Positions 9,316-16,512 of a stretch of DNA of 52,127 nucleotides are shown here, in pieces. Position 1 is the first letter of the stretch. Every line of letters starts with the position of its first letter. A program made the position numbers and the translations under genes. The stretch is from the NCBI RefSeq assembly GCF_000286955.2, contig NZ_AJYK02000096.1:1-52127 (forward strand), read 5' to 3'. Source of the stretch: Vibrio rumoiensis 1S-45. GTDB taxonomy: Bacteria; Pseudomonadota; Gammaproteobacteria; Enterobacterales; Vibrionaceae. The notes beneath the pieces are model-generated. The model did not search any database, was not told where the DNA came from, and saw only the letters and a program-made list of their open reading frames with translations.

Positions 9316-9820
9316 GGTGAACCATTCAAGGCAACAGCATCGAATTCGAGCCGCTGGGATCGCAGTTAAAAAAAATGCGGTGCTTTTATTGAGAGTTAAT
9401 GATTTTAGTGGTGAATATTGGATACCACCGGGGGGTGGCCTTGAGGAAACGGATATTCACACCCAAGGATGTCTAAAGCGAGAGTGTTATGAAGAAGCTG
9501 GCATCGATGTCGAAGTGGGTGAATTATTGTGCGTTAGAGAGTTCTTAGAAACCAGCCGTAATATTTACCATGCGGAATTCTTCTACAAGATCACTGATTT
9601 TTCTGGTGAGCCACATATTAATAATTTAGAAGGGCTGAATGATGCTCAATTTATACAAGAAGTGAAATGGATCCCGATTAAGCAGTTAAATGAAATGCGT
9701 ACATTTCCTACCGATTTAAATCAAGTTGTTACGCTAGCGCTGCATAATCAATGTAGCGTTCACCTTGGAAGTTATGTGCAAGGTGATGATGAAATGTGTA
9801 ATCAAATGATTTTAAATTAA
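9302..9820 (+). CDS. Nudix hydrolase
   Basis: The start is set at the ATG at 9302 because GGAAAAG stands just before it; an ATG at 9287 in the same frame is also possible. The product is about 172 residues. The Nudix box is recognisable in GGGLEETDIHTQGCLKRECY followed by EEAGI, with the REcyEEaGI metal-binding half intact. The first half is unusual: the expected Glu seems to be Asp and one extra residue is present. Nudix enzymes hydrolyse nucleoside diphosphates linked to another moiety; the substrate cannot be read here. It overlaps the HDAC-like gene by 14 bp, so the two are probably co-translated. Confidence 0.85.
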   Translation: MEQTKVNHSRQQHRIRAAGIAVKKNAVLLLRVNDFSGEYWIPPGGGLEETDIHTQGCLKRECYEEAGIDVEVGELLCVREFLETSRNIYHAEFFYKITDFSGEPHINNLEGLNDAQFIQEVKWIPIKQLNEMRTFPTDLNQVVTLALHNQCSVHLGSYVQGDDEMCNQMILN

Positions 9821-9893
9821 ATTTTATATTCTGTGCAGTAATGGTTTACGCTTTAAAGAATTTAAATAGTGAGCCAACTCAAAGGAACTGAGT

Positions 9894-11054
9894 GTGACAA
9901 TATTTTCTAAAACCCTCTTTATTTCTTCATTAATTTGCTCCCCAAGTTTAATGGCAGCTTCCTTTACCGATCCTATCGATGGAAAGTTGGATATGGGAGA
10001 GATGATTGCAGAAAATCCTTACGCTTTTTTACCGATTCCGATCATTTTAACAGAACCAGCTATTGGATATGGTGGGGGATTTATGGGGATGTTTATCCAT
10101 GAATCGAAAGAAGCGAAGGAAAAAAGGAAAAAGCTTGCATTGGAATCGGTTGATGGTGGTGCGAAATTGATCCCGCCAAACTTTACAATTGCAGGCGGTG
10201 CGGCAACAGAAAATGGTACTTGGTTTGCAGGCGTAGGCCATCGACATACTTGGTTAAATGACCGTATTCGTTACCTTGGCGCACTGGGCTATGCCAACAT
10301 CAATATCGATATTTATAAAGGTGTTGACCAGTTTTCTTCTGATTTAGAATTTGAAAGCCAAACAAAAGGATATGGTGGCTTACAGAAATTGCAATTTAAA
10401 GTAGCAGATACTCATTTATACCTTGGTATTTCTCAGTTGTGGTTTCGAACTGAAATTGGTGCCAAAGAGCCCGTGGTCGATAATGTTATTCAAACTTTAT
10501 TAGGGGATAAAAGTACCTCTTCTGCATTAGGCTTTATTGCGCAATACGATTCCAGAGATAACTTGTTTTATCCTAAAGAAGGTGGAACAGCCAAGATTGA
10601 GTATTTATTTTACCGCAGCGCTTTTGGTAGTGATTATGAATTTAATACTGCTGAAGTCGATGGGGAGTATTACTTCCCACTTGCCGATACATGGACATTA
10701 GGGGTCGCAGCTAGTTATCAATCACTAACGGGAGAAGATGAAACCTTACCACCACTTGCTCGCCCTTATATAGAGATGCGTGGTATTGCTCGTTACCGTT
10801 ATCAAGGAGATTATATTTTAACAACACAAGGCCAATTAATGTGGCAAGTCACCCCTCGCTGGTCTTTACAAGGTTTTGTCGGGGCAGGTTCTGCAACCGA
10901 CGATGCACAAGATTTATATCAAGAGACAGAAATAGCTTATGGTGTTGGCTTTCGTTATATGATCGCTCGCCGATTTGGTCTTCATACTGGAGTTGATCTT
11001 GCATTTAGCGATGAAGATACGGCATTTTATTTCAATATGGGGTCGGGTTTTTAA
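9894..11054 (+). CDS. BamA/TamA-like surface antigen, outer-membrane barrel protein
   Basis: This 386-residue protein starts at a GTG (9894) preceded by AAAGGA. A signal peptide (about 1-21, ending SLMAA) is followed by a mature domain rich in alternating aromatic strands. The glycine-rich AIGYGGGFMGMF, the FIAQYDSRDNLFYPKEGG strand-turn and the final FRYMIARRFGLHTGVDLAFS resemble the C-terminal barrel of Omp85-type surface antigens (PF01103), but no POTRA domains are present. A lysine-rich loop (KEAKEKRKK) lies near residue 75. Role unknown. It converges with the next gene with only three bases between stops. Confidence 0.72.
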   Translation: MTIFSKTLFISSLICSPSLMAASFTDPIDGKLDMGEMIAENPYAFLPIPIILTEPAIGYGGGFMGMFIHESKEAKEKRKKLALESVDGGAKLIPPNFTIAGGAATENGTWFAGVGHRHTWLNDRIRYLGALGYANINIDIYKGVDQFSSDLEFESQTKGYGGLQKLQFKVADTHLYLGISQLWFRTEIGAKEPVVDNVIQTLLGDKSTSSALGFIAQYDSRDNLFYPKEGGTAKIEYLFYRSAFGSDYEFNTAEVDGEYYFPLADTWTLGVAASYQSLTGEDETLPPLARPYIEMRGIARYRYQGDYILTTQGQLMWQVTPRWSLQGFVGAGSATDDAQDLYQETEIAYGVGFRYMIARRFGLHTGVDLAFSDEDTAFYFNMGSGF

Positions 11055-11057
11055 ATG

Positions 11058-11570
11058 TTACTGGTTGGCTTGAGCTAACTCTTTATAAGTGAGGAATAAT
11101 CTCGCATCAAACTCTAACTGATGATAATCCGGTTCCATGTGGCAACATAGGGCATAAAAGGCTTTGTTGTGCTCTTTTTCTTTAATGTGTGCTAATTCAT
11201 GTACCACTAACATGCGTAATAATGATTCTGGGGCATCTTTAAAGATCGAAGCAATGCGAATTTCATTCTTGGCCTTTAATTTACCACCATGGTTACGAGA
11301 AACGAAGGTGTGTAAGCCTAAAGCATGATTGACGATGTGAATTTTCGGGTCATAAATCACTTTGGATAATGGTGACGACTTTTTCAAATAACGATTCTTT
11401 ATCGCCATGGTGTAATCGTAAAGCGCTTTTTCAGTGGTCAAATTATGCATGGTTGGGTATTTATTATTGACCCATGCCGCGAGCTTGCCTTGTTCTATCA
11501 AGCTTTGAACTTGAGATAGAACATGGTCTGGATAGCCTTGTAAGTACTTTAAAGAATGATTATTTTTCAT
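11058..11570 (-). CDS. YgjP-like metallopeptidase-domain protein (DUF45)
   Basis: 170 residues. The zinc site is LVVHELAHIKEKEHNKAFY: a HELAH motif with a further His eight residues on, followed by the family C-terminus MEPDYHQLEFDARLFL. This matches E. coli YgjP and the DUF45/M48-like group, whose cellular role is poorly settled. It is downstream of the COG3044-like gene, and a terminator-like stem separates them, so it may have its own promoter. Confidence 0.82.
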   Translation of the reverse strand: MKNNHSLKYLQGYPDHVLSQVQSLIEQGKLAAWVNNKYPTMHNLTTEKALYDYTMAIKNRYLKKSSPLSKVIYDPKIHIVNHALGLHTFVSRNHGGKLKAKNEIRIASIFKDAPESLLRMLVVHELAHIKEKEHNKAFYALCCHMEPDYHQLEFDARLFLTYKELAQANQ

Positions 11571-11620
11571 CGATTTGAACCTTGAAAATCTGCTTGAGCT
11601 TAGCGGTTTGTATTTAAAAT

Positions 11621-11646
11621 AAAAGCGATCCTAAGATCGCTTTTTT
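11621..11646 (-). terminator. Rho-independent terminator, possibly bidirectional
   Basis: AAAAGCGATC, the loop CTAA and GATCGCTTTT form a 10-bp stem, with T-rich flanks on either strand. It lies just past the stop of the minus-strand gene at 11663. Confidence 0.8.
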
Positions 11647-11662
11647 ACATTCTATTGGTAAA

Positions 11663-13312
11663 TTAAATTTTAAATTGAGCTTTACGAAGTCGGTTCAACA
11701 CCGCCATTACATCAAGAGTACGAGGTTTGGCTAAGTCACCATTTTTTGGCATAGCTTGATACCAGTCGCGTTGTAGTGCTTTGTCAAAAATATAGGAAGG
11801 GTTATCACTCCAACCAGGTTGTTGTGATAACTGAAACCATAACCAACCAATAGCATTCAGTTCACTGGTCGATTCGATTTGTTCCAGTGCTGAAACATCA
11901 ATATGCTCTTTACCAAAGCGCAGAGTGTGGGTGCCTTTACCTTGAATTCGAAATTTCCCTTCCGCTAAGATTTTTTGCAAACACAAGTTATGGAATGAAC
12001 GAGCAGGGTGCTTAACCAGCGGTGTTTCAGTTTCTTGATTACGTTGCGTTGGATGTTGTTTGATTACTTCTTTTGCTTTAGCTGTGACATCGAGGGCTTG
12101 ATAATCGTGCATTTGAATTACAGTATCGGCAACATCAAAATAATCACCAGAACCACCCATTACGATAATCGAAGATACACCTTGTTCATTACGCAATTGG
12201 CCAATACGATCCACCAATGGAGTAATCGGCTCATCGCCTTTGCTCACTAACGCTTGCATGCGCTCATCACGGATCATGAAATTGGTGGCTGAAGTATCTT
12301 CATCAATAAGCAGAGTTGTTGCGCCAGCTTCAAGCGATTCTTGTAACCAAGCGGCTTGTGATGTTGAGCCAGATGCATCTTGTGTGGAGAAATCGTATGT
12401 ATCTTTCCCCATTGGTAAATGGTTAATGTAATTCGATAGGTTTAGATGATGGACACTACGACCATCTTCGGCACGAATTTTCATTGCTTGTGGATCTGTG
12501 ACAATATATTCACGGCCATCGGTTGGAATGTGATCGTAAATAGAACGTTCAATAGCGGTTAATAAGGTTGATTTACCATGGAAGCCACCGCCAACAATTA
12601 AGGTAATACCTTTCGGAATCCCCAACCCACGAACTTCACCTTTGTGCGGGGTTTTTAAGGTATACGCTAAGGATTCTGGTGCGTTAAATGTGATGGCATT
12701 TTTCATTGGTAAATCACAATCACCGGCTACTCGTGGTAATACGCTACCATCGGCAACAAAGGCTACAAGGTTGTTTTCAGCAAGTTGATTACGAAGTGCT
12801 ACTTGATCTTCAACGACTTCACAATGGCGTTTTAAGGCTTCTATGTCTATCTCACGGGCGATGGTGGCGCGTCGAATAAATTTCGGCAAATGGAAGGTCA
12901 AAATATTAATCGCTTTCTTGCCTAAAATTTGGCGGCCATCTGCAGGTAAATTGACCCGAAAACGCAGTTCGATCCCTTCTTCATCAAAAATAACGGCAGT
13001 ATGGTCTAAAACACTTTGACCATTGAAAGCGATGTCTACTGAAAGTTCTGGCTGTGCTAATTGAGAAAAATAGCGTGCAATATAATCACGAGCCGCACGT
13101 TGATAATCTTCTGATTTTTCAAGTAACCATTGCAGATCAGTGAGCGACCAAGCACGACGAGCACGTAAGCGAGAAGCGGTCGCATGAGGGTCACCTTGAA
13201 CGGAATCGATGAAAAGGTCGAAATCGGTGAAATCATACTGACCTTTAATTTGTTGGTAAGAACGATAATTTTGCTTTTCGATGTTTTTCAGTTTGAAGAT
13301 CAGCGTATCCAT
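11663..13312 (-). CDS. ABC-class predicted ATPase (PF09818/COG3044)
   Basis: 549 residues. The P-loop GGGFHGKSTLL near residue 240 and the DEDTSATNFMIRDERMQALV segment near 335 (Walker B region) are hallmarks of this soluble ABC-ATPase-like family. An N-terminal domain (1-200) contains SRLRARRAWSLTDLQW. There is no transmembrane partner nearby, and the family has no settled function. The gene has its own terminator and is probably monocistronic. Confidence 0.85.
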   Translation of the reverse strand: MDTLIFKLKNIEKQNYRSYQQIKGQYDFTDFDLFIDSVQGDPHATASRLRARRAWSLTDLQWLLEKSEDYQRAARDYIARYFSQLAQPELSVDIAFNGQSVLDHTAVIFDEEGIELRFRVNLPADGRQILGKKAINILTFHLPKFIRRATIAREIDIEALKRHCEVVEDQVALRNQLAENNLVAFVADGSVLPRVAGDCDLPMKNAITFNAPESLAYTLKTPHKGEVRGLGIPKGITLIVGGGFHGKSTLLTAIERSIYDHIPTDGREYIVTDPQAMKIRAEDGRSVHHLNLSNYINHLPMGKDTYDFSTQDASGSTSQAAWLQESLEAGATTLLIDEDTSATNFMIRDERMQALVSKGDEPITPLVDRIGQLRNEQGVSSIIVMGGSGDYFDVADTVIQMHDYQALDVTAKAKEVIKQHPTQRNQETETPLVKHPARSFHNLCLQKILAEGKFRIQGKGTHTLRFGKEHIDVSALEQIESTSELNAIGWLWFQLSQQPGWSDNPSYIFDKALQRDWYQAMPKNGDLAKPRTLDVMAVLNRLRKAQFKI

Positions 13313-13360
13313 AGGAATTTCGTATCGCTTTTGGTGAGAGTGAAGGCTAAAGCGGGATTA

Positions 13361-13440
13361 TATACCCAAGTAACTTCAAGATGCGAGTTTCAGCGAGAAT
13401 AAAACAAGCTTTAAGCAAGGCAAATAGAATACGATGATAG
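13361..13440. repeat. Probable dispersed Vibrionaceae intergenic repeat
   Basis: The segment opens TATACCCAAGTAACTTCAAG and continues through ATGCGAGTTTCAGCGAG. I recall near-identical words scattered between genes of many Vibrio genomes, so this looks like one copy of a dispersed repeat. Only one copy was noticed in this window, and the right-hand boundary is not defined. Confidence 0.35.
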
Positions 13441-13571
13441 TCTTTATACCTATATTCAATTTAATGTAAGAGGCAGCTTGTTTTGACTGGCCTTTTTATA
13501 CGTCGTGAAATTATTGAGGTACATACATTCTGATTTTTGGTTGAAGGTAGATAATAGGAAGGATCTTGATG

Positions 13572-13662
13572 AAAAAACCTCTCTAACGAAAATAATTCGT
13601 CATCTAATTAATAACATTAGGTGATACCGCTAATCATTAGCTGTATCACCTAGTTAGAGAGG
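13572..13662 (-). terminator. Nested stem-loop terminator downstream of fabV
   Basis: On the plus strand, CCTCTCTAAC (13578-13587) pairs with GTTAGAGAGG (13653-13662). TAGGTGATAC (13618-13627) pairs with GTATCACCTA (13643-13652), and GCTAAT/ATTAGC close the tip. The two right arms are contiguous; the left arms are separated by 30 bases. Read on the minus strand, the structure ends in TTTTTT, so it should terminate fabV. Confidence 0.68.
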
Positions 13663-13711
13663 TGGTGAATTACGTCATACCCCAACTAGCGGGGTAGTAA
13701 GCTAAGTGAAC

Positions 13712-14908
13712 TTATGGTTTTAATGAAGTCAGTGTTTCAAAATCAATATCCTGTTGATAATCCACACCCTCAATATCAAAACCGTTTAGCTGCATAAATG
13801 CTTGCTTATAGCCTTGGTAGTCGCCGAGTTGTTTGAAATTTTCTTGATTCATATTTTGCATAATTTCATATACACGTTCTTGAACGCTTGGTTTTAATTC
13901 CCATTCATCCATACGAATCAAACGTTCTGCATCCACCGGCGGTTGTGCTTGATTGAATTTGCTTGAAAACAAACGCTGCATTTGTTCGATACAGCCTTCA
14001 TGATTACCTTCTTCTTTCATCGCTTGATAGAGCGCAATAATGTACGGCGTAAAAGCTGGAATATAAACACTGGCTTTGGTGACGAGCGCTTTACATACGG
14101 TTGCATACGCAGAGCCATTGAAGTTCGCTAGCTTTAAGTTCAAAGAATGGCTTGCTTGATGTAAATCGACCTTTGCCCAACCCAAAGTGCCATCTCGGTA
14201 AATCGGATAGTTGGCTTCGGATCCAATGTAAGAAAATGCAATGGTTTGGCAGCCTTGCGCAATAGATTCAGAATTAATGAGAGTATCGACCCATGACTCC
14301 CAATCAGAGCCACCCATGACTTTAATCGTAGATTCGATTTCATCATCCGTGGCTGCTTCAACGGTGGTTTCGACCCATAGATCGTTGTCCAGTAATACGG
14401 TTGCTCCAGTGACGCTGTTACCAATAGGTTTGATACTTGAAACCCAGTTTTCACCAGTGTTTGGATTCGGTCGGATGCCTGTCGCTAAACTGTAAATGAT
14501 CAGATCAACTTCACCTTCAAAGTAGGTTTCAATTGCTTCAATGACTTGATCGCGAGTCTCTTGTGCAAACGCATCACCAATGATATTGACTGCAATACGT
14601 CCTTCTTTCTCGGCTTCTTGTTTAAAGAAGACATTGTTGTACCAACCTGCAGTGCCTACTCCTTTTTCAGAGGGACCTCGTTCAAATGAAACACCAATGG
14701 TATCGGCTTCACTTCCTCCGAAGGCTAAAGCAATGCGAGCCGCGAGCCCGAAACCTGAAGATGCACCTAGAATTAGAACGCGCTTAGGGCCATTTTTGAT
14801 TTGTTCAGCATTTTTTACAAATTGAATGTGTTGTTGTACTAATGCCTGACATCCATATGGGTGAGCGCTTCGTGCAACGACGCCTTTGATGATTGGTTCA
14901 ATAACCAT
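13712..14908 (-). CDS. fabV: Enoyl-ACP reductase FabV (trans-2-enoyl-CoA reductase type)
   Basis: 398 residues. FabV reduces the trans-2 double bond of enoyl-ACP with NADH, the last step of each fatty-acid elongation round. It is an alternative to FabI that is typically tolerant to triclosan. The N-terminus MVIEPIIKGVVARSAHPYGC is characteristic. The NADH-binding segment is GASSGFGLA (48-56). The catalytic pair is Tyr237 and Lys246 in the Y-x8-K motif of YRDGTLGWAK. Length fits the family (about 400). A strong stem-loop follows it. Confidence 0.95.
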   Translation of the reverse strand: MVIEPIIKGVVARSAHPYGCQALVQQHIQFVKNAEQIKNGPKRVLILGASSGFGLAARIALAFGGSEADTIGVSFERGPSEKGVGTAGWYNNVFFKQEAEKEGRIAVNIIGDAFAQETRDQVIEAIETYFEGEVDLIIYSLATGIRPNPNTGENWVSSIKPIGNSVTGATVLLDNDLWVETTVEAATDDEIESTIKVMGGSDWESWVDTLINSESIAQGCQTIAFSYIGSEANYPIYRDGTLGWAKVDLHQASHSLNLKLANFNGSAYATVCKALVTKASVYIPAFTPYIIALYQAMKEEGNHEGCIEQMQRLFSSKFNQAQPPVDAERLIRMDEWELKPSVQERVYEIMQNMNQENFKQLGDYQGYKQAFMQLNGFDIEGVDYQQDIDFETLTSLKP

Positions 14909-15059
14909 GCGATATCCTGCCTATCGTGATAAGGAATAATCTTCACAGGATAGAAATAAGTGGTAAGAAAAATATTGAGCAAACAGGGTATTAAGGTCAA
15001 ATTTACAAATTATGTGAAGAAAATTTGTTTCAGATCATGAATGAAAGGTAATAAATAAG

Positions 15060-15089
15060 AAAAAACGATCCGTAATTTGGACCGTTTTT
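15060..15089 (-). terminator. Terminator downstream of tesA
   Basis: AACGATCC (15064-15071) pairs with GGACCGTT (15079-15086) with one G-U pair. A runs and T runs flank it, so it works on either strand. It lies about 45 bp past the tesA stop. Confidence 0.75.
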
Positions 15090-15131
15090 GTATGATTTAT
15101 TCAGCGCGTGAAATTGTATGGAAAGAAGTAT

Positions 15132-15746
15132 TTATAAGATGGATTGAATCTGAGACGCCATGTACTCTGCGATCCAAGGTTGAGCTTCCGCTTTAGGGTG
15201 AAGGCCATCTTGTTTCATCCATTCAGGTTTAACGATGACATCTTTAAGGAAAAATGGCAGAAGAGGAATGTCTTGCTGTTTAGCAACCTCTGGGTATAAA
15301 TTGGCAAAAGCTTGTGTATAGCGTTTACCATAATTAGGTGGCACCATAATTTGCATTAACGCGACATGGCTATTTTTAGCTTTGGCCAGTGAAATGATTT
15401 GGTCTAAATTTTGCTTGATGGTGGCAGGTGGAAAACCACGAAGACCATCATTTGCGCCGAGTTCTACAATGACCCAATCAGGGTTGTGCTGTTTAAGTAG
15501 TGCGGGTAGGCGCTGTAAGCCATTACCAGATGTATCACCAGAAATGCTACCGTTTATGATTGTTGCGTTAATTCCTTTTTGTTTTAACTGGTCTGGCAAT
15601 AAAGAAGGCCAACTTTGCTCAATAGGCATTTGATAACCGGCACTAAGGCTGTCACCTAGAATTAAAATCGTGGTCTTAGCGTTATCAGCAGCATGCGTAA
15701 TAAAAGAAAAGCATAACACTAGAATTAAGGATAAAGATCTCATCAT
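15132..15746 (-). CDS. tesA: Multifunctional acyl-CoA thioesterase I / lysophospholipase, GDSL family
   Basis: 204 residues with a signal peptide (MMRSLSLILVLCFSFITHAA), hence periplasmic. The SGNH/GDSL blocks are visible: GDSLSAGY (31-38, nucleophile Ser33), NGSISGDTSGNG, ELGANDGLRG, and the DGLHPKAEAQPW block with the catalytic Asp and His. TesA hydrolyses acyl-thioesters and lysophospholipids. It is divergent from ybbA. The two start codons overlap by two bases, so each promoter must lie inside the other gene. The same gene pairing exists in E. coli. Confidence 0.93.
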   Translation of the reverse strand: MMRSLSLILVLCFSFITHAADNAKTTILILGDSLSAGYQMPIEQSWPSLLPDQLKQKGINATIINGSISGDTSGNGLQRLPALLKQHNPDWVIVELGANDGLRGFPPATIKQNLDQIISLAKAKNSHVALMQIMVPPNYGKRYTQAFANLYPEVAKQQDIPLLPFFLKDVIVKPEWMKQDGLHPKAEAQPWIAEYMASQIQSIL

Positions 15747-16512
15747 GTCACAATCACCTACAGAAAAAGTTATTAGTGAAAAAACAGCAACTCAAGCTGA
15801 CGAATTTGGTTCTATGCCCACAGAGCCTTCTGTATCAGCCAATATTGTTATTCAAGCTGAAGATATCGGCAAATCAGTTTTGGCCAACAAAGAACATTTA
15901 ACCATATTAAAGGGTGTGAACCTAGCAATTCACGAAGGAGAAAGCGTTGCTATTGTTGGAACCTCTGGTGCGGGGAAGTCGACTTTAATGACGTTACTGG
16001 CAGGGTTAGACAGCCCAACAAAAGGTGAAATCAGTTTATTGGGTAAGCCATTATCTAAAATGGATGATGAGGCTCGTGCTGCACTTCGTAGTGACGCTAT
16101 AGGATTTGTATTCCAAAGTTTTCTTTTGATCCCAACGCTTACCGCCCTTGAAAATGTGACTCTACCTTGTTTATTGAAAGGTGAAAAAGAAGACATTGAA
16201 AGAGCCACTCATTTATTAACCGAAGTAGGGTTAAAAGATCGTTTAACGCACACTCCGAGTCAACTTTCTGGTGGTGAACAACAAAGAGTCGCCTTAGCAA
16301 GAGCTTTTATGATCAAGCCTAAAGTGTTATTTGCTGATGAACCGACAGGGAATTTAGACCAAATTACTGCGGCTAAAATTATTGAACAGTTATTTGAATT
16401 GAATAAAGCTCACAATACAACCTTAGTCTTGGTCACGCATGATAATGATTTGGCTAAACGCTGCGATCGTACACTGCACATGCAGGCGGGTGAGTTGGAG
16501 GAGCAAAGATGA
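15745..16512 (+). CDS. ybbA: ABC transporter ATP-binding protein YbbA
   Basis: 255 residues from the ATG at 15745 (MSQSPTEKVISEK). The frame is open further upstream, but that would run deep inside tesA. It carries Walker A GTSGAGKST, the Q-loop FVFQSFLLIP, signature LSGGEQQRVALARA and Walker B VLFADEPTGNLD, typical of LolD/MacB-type ATPases. About 40 residues precede the ABC domain, more than in E. coli YbbA. It is coupled by an ATGA overlap to the permease that follows. YbbAP is thought to act in lipid or lipoprotein-related export with TesA; the exact substrate is unsettled. Confidence 0.92.
   Translation: MSQSPTEKVISEKTATQADEFGSMPTEPSVSANIVIQAEDIGKSVLANKEHLTILKGVNLAIHEGESVAIVGTSGAGKSTLMTLLAGLDSPTKGEISLLGKPLSKMDDEARAALRSDAIGFVFQSFLLIPTLTALENVTLPCLLKGEKEDIERATHLLTEVGLKDRLTHTPSQLSGGEQQRVALARAFMIKPKVLFADEPTGNLDQITAAKIIEQLFELNKAHNTTLVLVTHDNDLAKRCDRTLHMQAGELEEQR

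Larger units (their letters stand above)
13313..13711. other. Intergenic region between the COG3044 gene and fabV
   Basis: About 400 bp between two minus-strand genes. I see no gene. It holds the promoter region of the COG3044-type gene, a repeat-like segment near 13361-13480 and the large nested stem-loop with a T tract at 13572-13662, which should end fabV transcription. Confidence 0.6.
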
